A DNA stretch of 64,000 bases from Perkinsus olseni (lineage: Eukaryota > Perkinsozoa > Perkinsida > Perkinsidae): assembly GCA_013115135.1 (NCBI GenBank), contig JABANP010000189.1, forward strand, positions 1-64,000, written 5' to 3'. Below are positions 13,121 through 23,987 of this stretch, piece by piece (the first letter of the stretch is position 1; the number at the start of each line of letters is the position of its first letter). Under the pieces are notes generated by a model. The model worked only from the letters and a program-made list of their open reading frames with translations, did not search any database and was not told where the DNA came from. The position numbers were made by a program, and so were the translations under genes.

Positions 13121-13173
13121 CTTGTTAATGTTACAGTGGTAGGCGTGACGCCTACCACTGTAACATTAACAAG
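13121..13173. repeat. Perfect palindrome, 26-bp arms, 1-nt centre
   Basis: The left arm 13121-13146 starts CTTGTTAATGTTACAGTGG. The centre is G at 13147, and 13148-13173 is an exact reverse complement. A second small palindrome, GACGCCT-A-AGGCGTC, follows at 13175-13189 and shares the TGACGCCT core. No T-run or gene end adjoins it. Confidence 0.9.
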
Positions 13174-13809
13174 TGACGCCTAAGGCGTCGCACAGCGACA
13201 TTTCCGTAGTCCTGAGAAATCACCCCGTCCAGTGGACGGCGTCCACAAGAAAACCTATACCATAATGGCACTACCATTCTTGAATGAGCAGTCCATCGCA
13301 CACACCATCTCTACATCCTGGTCGAAAGAAAGCTGTAGAGTACATTATCAACAGAATGAAAAACTCACCTGGGGAGGAAGATCGATACTTCGTTAGGGGG
13401 CCCCTAACAGGGGCTATCCGGGCACTGGAACGATATTGATAATGCATACATGCGGAGTGTCGATAACCCAACACGAAGGATGACCCTAGTGAAAGGAGGC
13501 GCAGAATATTTCGAGACTCTCGAATCGAGAGAGAGTGTTTCTCATAATTGACGAAATTGGATCCTTGCACGATACCCTTCTTGCAAGCATGTTACAAGCG
13601 CTCAATTTCATCCGAACCGGCGGGTATTTCCTTGGGACTTCCCGACTTATCGTGGTTGGCGATGCAACACGCTGCGGAAAGCAGGTTCGAATCAGAGGGT
13701 ATAAGATATGGAGAAAGAGCGTGAGGCAACCGAGGTCCATGATTCATGGACAATGGTGTCCATGACAATTGCCATTCCGACATGGTGTCTCACGCTCCAG
13801 ATTTTTCCA

Positions 13810-13842
13810 GACTTGGCAATCATGGACCATGATTGCCAAGTC
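13810..13842. repeat. Perfect palindrome, 16-bp arms, 1-nt centre
   Basis: GACTTGGCAATCATGG at 13810-13825, centre A, exact reverse complement at 13827-13842. A related imperfect inverted repeat (CCATGATTCATGG, GTCCATGAC) lies about 70 bp upstream. Confidence 0.88.
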
Positions 13843-14318
13843 CGAAACTTCGTTGACTTGCTCATACTGTCACAGACATACCTTGACCGACATTGCGACT
13901 CCGCACACATCCCAGAGCATGCGAACAAGGTGGGCAAAAATATATATAACAACGCTACATCGAGTTGTTCAGCAGCCTCGCTGAGGAGAGAAGCGGCCTA
14001 AGGAATTGGCATAAGTGTTATGGGTAATTCTGAGTCGGTCTCTAGGTTGCCTCGTATAGGGACTGTCAGGTGTACGCCTTTATTCATGACCTCCAAGGAT
14101 ATGACTCATATCCATATCATATGAGGCAAGCGGCAGCTTCCTACCGCCCAACGAGTCAGCAGTTCATCGACCGATTGCGTTCCGTCAATTGACATCTGAG
14201 GGTCAGATTCTGAGCTAACTGCGAACTATGTCGACGCTCAAGACTTCTATAGCTTACTGGGATATCTTCGTGGTCATCTCGATTGCTCCCTCAGAGATTG
14301 TGATGTTACGGTGCCGAG

Positions 14319-14894
14319 CAGGGTGGCTGAAAGTGGGGAATTATTCCCATAGTTCCCGGGAATATTCCCGGGGAAGGGAAGAAAGGAATTATTTCGGGGA
14401 ATAATATCTGCCTTTTCGGGAATTATACAAATTATGTATGAAATATCGACGAACCCGTATTTCTGAGCGACTCCTGCCTTTGTTGCTATCATGTTCATAT
14501 AAAACGCCTCCGCTACGATGAAAACGTGCCTCACCGGTCCGACCGGTTGTGTCGATGATGATAAGAGGCTAGATAGCGGATAGCATACTAGGGGCCCCAG
14601 TACTTGCGCTCTTCGATGAGTGTACCCCCGAACGGGTGAATCGTGAAAAATGACAGGGCTCAAGATCATTACACTAATTTTCTCTGGCCTAGCGGACAAG
14701 AGGGCTGCCAAAAAGGTTCCTCAGCGTTTTCCGGGCTTTGATTTTGGGTTTTCATGGGCGAAGGGCGATTTTTATGATAGTTCCCCAAATGAGGTCTATT
14801 CGTCCCGTTCCACGCCGGCCATTATTCCCGGGAACTAAAACGGGAATTATTGGGGAAGGGAAGAATGATTCTTCCTCAGCCTTCAGCCACCCTG
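14319..14894. mobile_element. Non-autonomous hAT-like MITE with 8-bp target-site duplication
   Basis: The element opens with CAGGGTGGCTGAA and closes with the exact inverse TTCAGCCACCCTG (13-bp terminal inverted repeats). It is flanked on both sides by the same 8 bp, GTGCCGAG (14311-14318 and 14895-14902). A CA-starting TIR with an 8-bp duplication is the hAT superfamily signature. The 576-bp interior carries no transposase; it has palindromic GGAATTATTCCC-type motifs near each end, including a perfect CCCGGGAATATTCCCGGG at 14355-14372. Open frames crossing it are not genes. Confidence 0.85.
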
Positions 14895-15252
14895 GTGCCG
14901 AGACCCCCGGGGGGAGGCAGTTGGCGTGAGTCGGATCATTTTCGTGCTTCGTCTCATCACGGCGCATCGCCGTGAAATCCGGTAATCAAATCGGTCGATA
15001 GATCAAATTCGGTGACCCAATTGCATTATGCAATTTGCATATGAGGAGGAATTTCCTCCGAGGAAAGAAAGGCATAGGAAACGGCCCTGAGTCAGGGCCC
15101 CTGACGAGAGAAAGAGCGGGAGGAGAATTCTAGGGGCGAGAGGAGAAGCCATTGGGTTCCAGAAGAACACGGTTTGAAGGTGAACAAAGTTGTAGTGAAG
15201 CGGGACGTAGGCCCGCGCTTTCACAAAAGATGTCATATTTAATTGGAGACTT

Positions 15253-15325
15253 TCTATAGATTGCCACCGTCTGGCCCACTTGCTGCTACCGGCTGGCCCA
15301 CTTTGTGCTACCGGCTGGCACACCG
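15253..15325. repeat. Short GC-rich direct repeats
   Basis: GCTACCGGCTGGC recurs twice within about 25 bp, each time preceded by CCCACTT, as a degenerate tandem of roughly 24-bp units. Confidence 0.55.
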
Positions 15326-15719
15326 GCCCGCCCATCCACGCCCATCCCATAACAAACACCGCCAAAAATCGCGAAAATCTGATGGCATAATCACAGAGGT
15401 CATGCCGACGCTGTAAGGTGCCGAATCGGCACTGCCGATGCGAGGATAGTACACTTTTCGTAGAAAAGTTTAGTAGTAGACTTTTCTGGATACTATCGAA
15501 AAATATTTGACCAAGTCTTGATCACCAAGACCCCTTCTTTGAACCTTACATGCTGTTCCTAGCGTACTTTGCACGGCTCCAGAACCTGGAGTCCAGGCGA
15601 AGAGAGATCGGTCCGCGGTACCATAGTACGATAATCATACTATGACAAAATCTTAGTGACTATGTTACGGGACCTAGTTCCAACATATGCGACAGAATGA
15701 ATAATTTTTGCATACTTTT

Positions 15720-15768
15720 TCATGAATGATATACACATCATTCTGAATGATGTGTATATCATTCATGA
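15720..15768. repeat. Perfect palindrome, 24-bp arms, 1-nt centre
   Basis: The left arm 15720-15743 starts TCATGAATGATATACACATC. The centre is T at 15744, and 15745-15768 is an exact reverse complement. The sequence is AT-rich and far from any recognised gene. Confidence 0.9.
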
Positions 15769-16119
15769 CAAAATAGAAGGGGGGTATGCAGGGAGCTCTC
15801 CTCTTTCGGGTAGTCAAAAGCAGTCATAGTCGTGTCATGTGGAAGACAAGCAGCAAACCTGTGGTCGATCAAGTTTTGAACTGGCGCGAGGAGAATCTTC
15901 AGGAACTACTGTATTTCAAATACAATCCTATGGTCTACCCTCGATAGACATATCGTGTTTGAGTGTGTGTTGGTTGTAACCCGTTAATGCAATAATTGCA
16001 TTGCAATCCACTCACCTTGAGGGATGAGTTATACTTGTTATATCAACTATGCTATAGTATGCAATGGAATCTAGCACATCCGTACACGGTCACGCTGTCA
16101 CGGTGACAGTAGCGTAGGT

Positions 16120-16160
16120 GCCTGCTAGCGTGGGTGACAGTGTCACCCACGCTAGCAGGC
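16120..16160. repeat. Perfect palindrome, 20-bp arms, 1-nt centre
   Basis: GCCTGCTAGCGTGGGTGACA at 16120-16139, centre G at 16140, exact reverse complement at 16141-16160. It lies just upstream of the repeat module that contains the first secreted-protein gene. Confidence 0.9.
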
Positions 16161-16747
16161 TAGCCGCTCCTGCTCAAATCATCCAGTCGAATCGTCCACC
16201 AACTTGATTGTTCGGAACGAGCTTCAGAATCAGTCGATCTGTCCGGGCTAGAAGTTTTACAGAATGAGGGACGGGTATGCAGGGATAACTGAGGCTCACA
16301 AACTGAGGGACATGGGAGCGTGTCTCTCTTGTCGGGCGAACTTTGTCCCTCTGTCGTCTCTATGATAACCATGATAACCTGCGTCGGGAGCGGTACGATG
16401 CCCCTGGTTTCTCGCATAACCCCTAATTTCAGCTAAATGGAAGTTGGGAACATTCATGGAATGCCCCAACATCCTCTTGCCTCTGGCCTGTCATCATGAT
16501 AACTTAGCTTGTCGAAGCTTTACCTACGTTGTGTCGCGGCGCTGCCCGCACCCGGCGCGTCACGTGACTCAAGGGTGACGTGACACGTCTCGAATACATT
16601 CATCTGCGTCACGCACTTTCTGAGACTGTAGAAGCAAACTCATCTCATAATGAGATTCTCATCGAGTCTTGGGTAGCGGCTACCTGGCAGCCCACATTCG
16701 GTGTCACGTCTATGTAGGCGAGGCCGCTGTGGTCGCAAGGTGATGAG

Positions 16748-16780
16748 TATGAATTCCAGTCACAGCAACTGGAATTCATA
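16748..16780. repeat. Hairpin, 13-bp arms, 7-nt loop
   Basis: TATGAATTCCAGT / ACTGGAATTCATA with loop CACAGCA, 109 bp upstream of the secreted-protein ATG at 16889. Confidence 0.8.
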
Positions 16781-16888
16781 AAGTCTATAGGCGTCACGAG
16801 TGACTGTACTCGTCACCATCAGTTGCGGCCATCGACGATGGCCCATCGTCATTCATCAAGCCTTCGGGAGTCAGCTTTTTTCAACGAA

Positions 16889-17269
16889 ATGGCCACCACT
16901 CTGAAGTTGCTGCTTCCGGTTCTATTGGCTACTCTGGGCGCTCTGGGCGTCAAGTATGAAGGCCATTTCGATGGTTACAGTGTGACTTTCGATCGCGATG
17001 TGCTTCGTGACATCGTGACGACCAGAATAAGATGTGACACGCCCGACTATACATTCCAGGCCATTCTTGCTATCCAGAACGAATCGTTCCACTATTACTT
17101 CGTGACCAACGGCGCAAAAGAAATGGCCTTGGCTAGGGAGGAATTGGAGAAGCACTGCGGTCTGATTCTGCACGAGAGTGCTTTTCATGATATGTTTTTC
17201 TTCAATGACTTCATGGTTACCAACCTTGATGACGCAACCGACGTAGTCGTGAAGCTCTCAGGTCAGTAG
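16889..17269 (+). CDS. Small secreted protein, family S1 copy 1
   Basis: This single-exon 126-residue protein has a signal peptide at residues 1-~19 (MATTLKLLLPVLLATLGAL). The mature part has two Cys (IRC, then HCGL) and ends in a conserved FNDFMVTNLDD block. The upstream Met at 16823 adds a hydrophilic leader absent in function from the paralogs; the Met directly before the hydrophobic run is chosen because all three copies share it. Paralogs are at 23613-23987 and 25375-25749. I do not recognise the family. A secreted, perhaps host- or environment-facing role is inferred only from the signal peptide and the copy-to-copy variation of the mature part. Confidence 0.65.
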   Translation: MATTLKLLLPVLLATLGALGVKYEGHFDGYSVTFDRDVLRDIVTTRIRCDTPDYTFQAILAIQNESFHYYFVTNGAKEMALAREELEKHCGLILHESAFHDMFFFNDFMVTNLDDATDVVVKLSGQ

Positions 17270-17280
17270 TGGTCCCGGTG

Positions 17281-19739
17281 TCACGTGCTGCAGACCTGGT
17301 ACGCTCACTGAACTGTTCAGTCTGAACCTCTTTGGTCTACAGGAGGAAAGTGGACTTGGAAATTTCCCAATATAATTCGGCCGGCTGTTAGACAGTCGAG
17401 CTGGATCTTTTCGAAAAGAAGTGACAAACGCTAAAACGCAGGTATAATTCGCCGCATCGTACTCTTCTTTATTTTGGGTTTAAACGTTTTGAAGTAGTGA
17501 CGTAAAGTCTATTGGTTTTCTCTGTCGAAGTATCGCCTTCGAAAACATATTACCGGGGTGATCTGTTGAGTTAACGTGAGTACTTCCTATTCCTACGGAC
17601 GTGCGCAGCGTCGTTCATAACGGGGAGCATCTAAGATGCTGCATCTTGATGATTCCACAGTGGGGCGAAACATTATAATGTGGGACTCGGGACGGCATAA
17701 GGAGCTGAGTTCTTAGAGCTCAGCGATGAGGACCTCCGCGAACCGCATGGATGAATATCGCGAAACAGTTGACGCAGGAGAATACGAGTGCTACATCTCA
17801 TTTGCTCACAGGTGCCCCGCTTCAAACTAGGTTACCCCGAGTCTTGGGGCCCGAGGCAATACGCATAGGTTGTGTTCATTAGAGGATCTTGGTTCTTACT
17901 ACGGATTCGTGAAATCTAATCGCCAACTCTAAGATCTTCTGGTGTCTACTTCCACTAAGACATCGTTGTTGGTACTGCCTACTTGGTGCTATTATTGTTA
18001 ATATCCATCTCGAGTTCTCACTAGTGTTCATCATTAGCAACCCAAGAAGTGCTTAGGCGGTGTTGACGATGTTTTAGGTGGGAAGCTGCGATCGGGCCCG
18101 GCTCTCCCCTTGCCTACATTTAGCAGCGAGACACTCCGAGCGTACCTCGAACTACCTCACTTCAATGCTGTCCACCGGTTTGGGGGTCTTGACCACTGGC
18201 CAATGGCCGGGGTGGTTGGAAATTCCAGCATTCCAACTTGAAATATTGGATCCTGAATGGGGAAACGCAAAAACCGAGCCATGGTCTTGAGCCCAGATAG
18301 CTACGGAGTCAGTAGTACGGACTGCATACTGGATGATACTTAGCATGCGACTCATCGCAACAATTCGAGTTCAGTCTCACCAACTCAGACGGTTTCGCAG
18401 CCAGTCGTTTCGGAACCGTCCCGCCCGTGATCCAGTGGGCTGGTACAGAAGTGGCGCCACGCCCGTAAGATGATCATGGCGCCAGACCAGCGCAAGCCAC
18501 AGACCCGATCTGAGGACCAGTGAAGGCTGGGACGCCGGCTGAGACACCAGCTGTCTCGCAGATTGCTACTCATTATGCGCCGATCGTCTTGTGCATGCGT
18601 GTATAGCTTGTGCCCCTCGAGAGACTAACCTTAGGAAAGTAGAAGACTTTATACTCCTTCTCGCCTTGCATTGGGTATGAGCAACAACGGAGAAGCAACA
18701 GAAATGCGCATCCCAACACGAGGGGGACGCGGCTCATCTATGAGGCCGTCTTCGGTGTTGTCAGAAAGTGGGAAGGAATATTCAATCGCTTCCTTCCATG
18801 CATGTTATCGTGTCGGCTGTCGCTCGCCACGCAATGTATTGTGATATTGTCTACTGCTAGGCTTTAGTGATTTATCGTTCAACTTGTTGCTGTACGCGGA
18901 CTTAGTATGGTACCAACTTGTTACCTTGTGATTCTTCTGCATTTCACATTAGCTGTAGCACGCAAGTACAAGATAGATTGGTGCAATACCTTTTGTTGAT
19001 CCCTTTGTCATTATCACTACCACAAGCTACATCACCAAAGGTGTTGGGTTGACTATGAGAGCGACCAGGAGCAACAACTGTGGATGATTCATTGAGATTG
19101 GATATTATCCCAATGGATGATCGATTGAGATTCACTTCACCTATATCTGGGTATTGTGTTCCCTGTATTACAATGCACTGGTCAAGACATTGACAGATTG
19201 GTCAACAAAAATCACACTCGCTGCCAGCCTGCGCTGACCGATCGACTCCGGGAGCGGCACGGAACCCGTGGATGTACGCGTGCTACGAACCTTCGCAGAT
19301 TGTCGAGAGCTCGTTGCTTCGGTTTCTCACGGACACAGCATGAAGCTGTGAACACAGAGCGAGTACGATTTCGAAACAAGTATGGTTTCTGCCGCTCTAG
19401 AGCGTCGTTTGTTGCCGAAGATACTCTCGACTCGAACAGAGTCCCCCGAGCGGCGCCGCTAGCGCTCGCCAATGGGACACCGTTTCGTTGTAAAGGAGAC
19501 CTCTGCCCGTATCTCCACAGCTTACAAAGTAGGCCAACCTCTTTGGTCGGCTGATGACTCCTCCACTCGGTCGGGCGCGACTTACTCCTTGTCGACTACT
19601 GTGCCGCATCTCCAAGCGCAATTGGACCTGACCTTTCCCGTACCCGCAATTTGCGCGTGCGTGCAAGTAGCACGCATGCGATTCTCTAGTAGAACCCTCT
19701 TGAAAGCTTCTACCTTGAACCACCTAGTGAAAAAGGATC
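17281..19739. other. Intergenic, no gene recognised
   Basis: The only open frames are short and overlapping, without motifs or in-phase splice pairs. Small hairpins such as CTGAG...CTCAG near 17,705 occur. The last ~300 bp are the upstream region of the second transporter. Confidence 0.5.
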
Positions 19740-21116
19740 ATGGCATCCCAGAAAGACAATCGTCTGGCAGACTTCAACTCTGCTCCGGTTATCCCTAAAG
19801 GGAATATCCTTACGGCATGGACCTGTCTGACTAACTGCATCATCGGTGCCGGCATGCTCAGCTATGCCAGAGCAAAAGCCGTCTGCGGTTGGTCATTGGG
19901 TATCGTCCTTCTGCTCGTATTTGCCGTGTTGTCTTACTTTTCGCTTCATCTGATCAGCAGATGTGCAATGAAGATGCCCGGCAAGAGGCTGAGTTACAGC
20001 ACCTTCGCTGTGGCTGCTGGATACCCGAGGATGCCCCTTTTCATCGATTTCATCATGTTCATCCATAATGCGGGTATTGATACCGCCTACCTACAGGTCT
20101 TCGCTAGCCTAGGTTTGGCCCTCCTCGAAAATTGGTCCCCCGGCTCAACTGAAGGGAACAGGTTCTTGATTAGAGTTGGTCTTATCGGCCTGATCGTCGT
20201 CCTTCTCCTGCCGGTCTGCTTCCTCAAGCAAATCACCAACACCGCGATTACCAACATCATCGGCCTCAGCTGTTTCCTCTATGCTATCCTAGCCGGCGTT
20301 ATCTACTGCTTCAGTGTGGACGAGCAGCTCGGGGAGCGGTATGTGGGTATACCACCAACGCCTAGCATATGGTCAATCTTGTCGGTGGTCCCAATCTTCA
20401 TTTTCGGTTATTCCTGCCATTTCGCGATGCCTCTGGTTGCCGAGGATATGGTCAATCGGAGCATGAAAAAGCTGGATACCGCCTCTTTGCTGGCGGTATC
20501 CTTCGTGACCGTCGTCTACTTGACCGTCATGATAGCGCCGTACTACGCCTTCGGTGATACGGTAGAGTCCAACTTCTACCTCAGTCTACCGGTCTCCAAC
20601 GTCGCTATTCATATCGGCTACATAGTTTTGCCATTCGCCGTCCTCACAGCCTTCCCGTTGTTGCTCTTCCCAGCTAGGCAATCAATCTCGAGTGTCATCA
20701 CCTACTTTTTGCCTCGCCTACAAGATACTCTCAAGCTCCACATCGGGACGACTGTGGCCTTTCTGATCATCTGTACGGCTTTGGCCATCATTTTCGAGGA
20801 CCTCGGTGCTACCATCCAATTCATTGGTATCATCGGCACCAACTTCCTAGCCTTCGTTATACCATGCTTCGTCTACCTCAACATCTGCTATACCCCAGTA
20901 CCGGATGGAACGAACCAAGGAGGCTTGGACAGCTCAAACGAGTTGGAGGTCAAAGACGATGATCAGCACGAAAAAACCAGTATCTTCAGCAAACTTCGTA
21001 AACAATCTCTCGAATGGCACGGAGCGTTAGCTCTCTTCATTATCAGTCTCATTTTCTTTCCCCTCTGTCTCACCGGATTAATAAACGACCTTGTCAGTGC
21101 TCAAGACCAACGTTGA
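19740..21116 (+). CDS. Amino acid transporter, AAAP/SLC38-AVT family (copy 2)
   Basis: This intronless 458-residue paralog of the gene at 8948 has about 11 TM helices, and IIGAGMLSYARA and GWSLGIVLLL in the first two. The DNA is almost the same as copy 1 over 19,878-20,046 and again from about 20,530 to 20,885, even at third codon positions. The N-terminal tail, the TM6 region (about 20,270-20,530) and the hydrophilic stretch before the last TM (PVPDGTNQGG onward, longer than in copy 1) are clearly diverged. The start is the first ATG (GATCATGGCATCC), giving a short cytosolic tail as in copy 1. It probably transports amino acids across the plasma or vacuolar membrane; the diverged central helices leave room for a different substrate range. 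Confidence 0.92.
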   Translation: MASQKDNRLADFNSAPVIPKGNILTAWTCLTNCIIGAGMLSYARAKAVCGWSLGIVLLLVFAVLSYFSLHLISRCAMKMPGKRLSYSTFAVAAGYPRMPLFIDFIMFIHNAGIDTAYLQVFASLGLALLENWSPGSTEGNRFLIRVGLIGLIVVLLLPVCFLKQITNTAITNIIGLSCFLYAILAGVIYCFSVDEQLGERYVGIPPTPSIWSILSVVPIFIFGYSCHFAMPLVAEDMVNRSMKKLDTASLLAVSFVTVVYLTVMIAPYYAFGDTVESNFYLSLPVSNVAIHIGYIVLPFAVLTAFPLLLFPARQSISSVITYFLPRLQDTLKLHIGTTVAFLIICTALAIIFEDLGATIQFIGIIGTNFLAFVIPCFVYLNICYTPVPDGTNQGGLDSSNELEVKDDDQHEKTSIFSKLRKQSLEWHGALALFIISLIFFPLCLTGLINDLVSAQDQR

Positions 21117-23142
21117 CACGTTAATGCTCAACGTAATTGCTGGGTATATGCTAACGCTTGAAAGTAATTTGACTTCAAGCCTTATAGTCTCCTCGCCTTA
21201 TGTGAGGCAGGCAACATTCTCTGCTGCTCATTCTGCTGCTGTCGGTAATCTCAGTATCATCTGTCTTTTCAAAATCACAACTTTCCACACCCTGAGTCGT
21301 GGGTGTAGTAGCATTGAACTCGTCTTTCAGGAGATCAATCGTCGTCCAGACCCTTTTCGGGCTCACCTTAGGGGTCTCCCCTCGTTCTTGTCTTGGATTG
21401 GTCTCAAGATAGTCGTAACACGTTATCGTCAGTCGATGTTGTCGCGATTTCGATATCACAACAGAAATGGTATTCCGGTCACTTCTGTGGGTTGAGTTCA
21501 TCACCTGAGTCACAGGCTGGGGTGCATGGTTAGTCAATAGAGGAGACGAGCTGGCAGCTGGAATGACTGGGAGGACGTCAATCCTCCTCACAGGAGTTGT
21601 TCCGAATCGGAGCGGGCAGGCTGATAACGGACCGGCAAGATGGATGCAGAAGCAGCTCGATTCTCTCTTACTTTCACCATTCACGTGAGAGCCGCACTTG
21701 CAACGAACCGAGACAGGCCATCGAATGCCCTTATGTGAAGCTTAGTATTCATCGTTGGTTCCGTTTATCGAGTAGGTGCGGTCAGTCAGGAGACGGAGGC
21801 ATTGGCACGATCCACTACAGCTCAAAGGTTGAAAGGCTTTTCGTCTGACGAGAACCCTGAAAAAATTGACGAAATTCGTCACCTGAGTGCTGCAGATAAT
21901 GATAGCACTTATCGAGAGGAACTCATAAACCTGCTCTGCAAATCAGTCGACTCCCTCCTGCTCACCCGCTACCGCAGCGGCGCTGCGCATGGTCAATTAC
22001 TGCCGGGCCGCTATGCCAAGGGAGCCCGGGAGCCACTCCTATGGAATTTACAATCGGACCAGAAGAACGTTTTCGATTCTCGCAATCCACAATCGGCATT
22101 GGCAAGCTGTGTTACACAAGGACGCTATGTTGAAGCGGGATAATCATTCCTATTCTGTGTAGCATGAGGCTCTTCAGCTACGAGCTGTGATATGGGACAT
22201 CTATTGCACAATTGGCACCACAGAGCGCAACAATTGCATCTTTGCTCGCTTCGGCACGGTTCACTTTGGCCGAGCTGTGTTCAATACAGCTCCAGAGTGT
22301 TCAACCGCAAAGAGCAAAGCATCGCCAGTGTCGTACTACTCCCTGTCCGGGCGCTATCATCCAAGGGCGAGATCTCGAGAGGATCAAGAGACCCGAGGAG
22401 ATCCTGCGGCAACTGGAAAACTGTGAATGATAGTCGTTCCTTTCCGTGTGAGCTATGAATGCGGATGACGTCAGATCCCTCTTCGGCAGAAGGCTTCTGC
22501 CAGAAGCTCACTCAAGGACTTGTCGGGACCCTTCGCTGCTTAGGCTGACTCGTAAGCGCATTTCTTTGGGCAGAAGGTTGGTTCAAGGTTGGTGACAATT
22601 CCTTAGCGGCCGCGTGTCCATGATTCAACCGCTGCATTCTGCCTCAGCGCTAGCAGTCGCAATTGATCGTGGCATTACAACGATCTGCAAGTACAGTGTA
22701 GGCCTCCAGCTAAGCTCATCGGCTTCGAGTCTAACCAAGCAGGATTCGGCGTTGGACTATAAACTCACACACACAGGGAGTATTTTCATACAAGAAGAAA
22801 ATCACAGCTCCTGTGATTCTCAAACTGCTGTCGAGAATAAATGGGTCGAAGCTCTCGTTCATGAAGCTCGATATTCTGGCTGAAGGTCGGTCAATCAGTC
22901 AAGTTCCTCCTCTCCAGCATATAGTCTGCGAGAACTCCTCCTCGCTAAGTCACCGATGTCCCGAATTTGAACTGGATGCTTTGGGATACCCCCTCACGGA
23001 CATCTCTTTGACTGTAGTTGTGCAAGTGCACAACTATGGCTCCTAAGCTTAGCCTGACGCTCGTTGATGACTTTATCAGTGTTATTATTGGCAGAATCTC
23101 AGGATTCCACTAAACCATTGACTTGAGTTTCCCGATGGTTAA
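21117..23142. other. Intergenic; one doubtful minus-strand frame
   Basis: A 169-codon frame at 21684-21175 on the minus strand is rich in Ser/Thr/Arg, lacks motifs and converges on the transporter 3' end; I do not support it as a gene. Nothing else is recognisable. Confidence 0.45.
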
Positions 23143-23612
23143 CATTGACACAGACTTGCTGATCTGCTGATCTGATTCAGGGACTGCGCCACTTGTGAGA
23201 GCTCTACCGACAGTATCCAGGATGGTGTCAGCAGCATGGTCCAGCACAGGGCCCTCCAGCATCGATACTGATAGCATCCACCGAGGTAGCGTTCACGCAT
23301 CCTCGGAGCCAGATGTTGGGTTGGGTTCGACGTCTGCGGCGCCCCCGACTAGAGAACTCTGATGATGCCATGCTGGTTTCGAAAGGGTTGAAAAACTCTC
23401 ACCATATCTTGTAGCTTCCGCCACTATCCTTTACGGAATCAACTTTCTATGTTACGCATAAACGAGTAAAGGCAGCGAGTCACTACCAAAACGCACGCGA
23501 GCAAAAAATAAAAAATATGAGGACAACTATGGAGCAGTCTCAATCTCTCACAACATCCAAGTCCACATTCCTGCAGGCACGAGGTCTACAGCGGGTGACA
23601 CCGACACGACCG

Positions 23613-23987
23613 CTACCTTGAACGTTTCGCAATTGCGTAGGTTGTGTCGTCAAGGTTGGTAACCATGAAGTCGTCGAAGACATACACTTCAAGGAAGAGT
23701 TCCTCGTGCACATTCAGACCGCAGGAGTTTTTCAAAATCTTCCTAGCGCCGGCCATGACTTCGGGGTTGCTTACGAAGAAATAGTGGTCGAAGACTCTCT
23801 GGATGTCAAGAGTGCCGTGGTATGACTGCCTGCCCCCAGCGCACCTTATCCTGAACGGCATGGTACCACGAAATGGCTTATAATCGAAAGTCGCACTGTA
23901 TTCTCCAAAATCTCCTTCATACCTGACGTCCAGAGCACCCACAATAGCCAGTAGAAGCGGAAGCAGCAACCTCAGAATAGTAGCCAT
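23613..23987 (-). CDS. Small secreted protein, family S1 copy 2
   Basis: This is a single exon of 124 residues. The signal peptide is MATILRLLLPLLLAIVGAL. The mature region has Cys in RIRC and SCGL and the C-terminal block VYVFDDFMVTNLDD...AKRSR. The frame stays open 61 codons upstream, but that stretch is equally conserved non-coding repeat DNA, so the Met before the hydrophobic run is taken as the start. The gene faces its inverted partner at 25375 across the spacer, with near-identical 5' and 3' flanks. Function unknown; secretion is predicted. Confidence 0.68.
   Translation of the reverse strand: MATILRLLLPLLLAIVGALDVRYEGDFGEYSATFDYKPFRGTMPFRIRCAGGRQSYHGTLDIQRVFDHYFFVSNPEVMAGARKILKNSCGLNVHEELFLEVYVFDDFMVTNLDDTTYAIAKRSR

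Larger units (their letters stand above)
10316..16888. other. Long intergenic region rich in perfect palindromes and one MITE
   Basis: I find no gene here with a motif or consistent splice signals; open frames are under about 150 codons and overlap on both strands. The region holds the hAT-like MITE and several perfect inverted repeats listed below. From about 16,196 on it shares sequence with the upstream regions of the secreted-protein copies near 23.6-25.8 kb. Confidence 0.5.
16196..17280 (+). repeat. About 1.1-kb dispersed module, copy 1 (carries a secreted-protein gene)
   Basis: The sequence from GTCCACCAACTTG onward matches the upstream and coding parts of the copies near 24,615-23,600 (inverted) and 24,809-25,760. 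Shared blocks include the ATGATAACCTGCGTCGG stretch, GTAGCGGCTACCTGGCAG and the coding end. Copy 1 is the most diverged. Confidence 0.75.

Noticed and set aside
14274..14711. 145-codon minus-strand frame
   Set aside because: It lies mostly inside the hAT-like MITE and starts or ends across its boundary.
21175..21684. 169-codon minus-strand frame downstream of transporter 2
   Set aside because: Low-complexity Ser/Thr/Arg composition, no motif, no conserved copy in the window.
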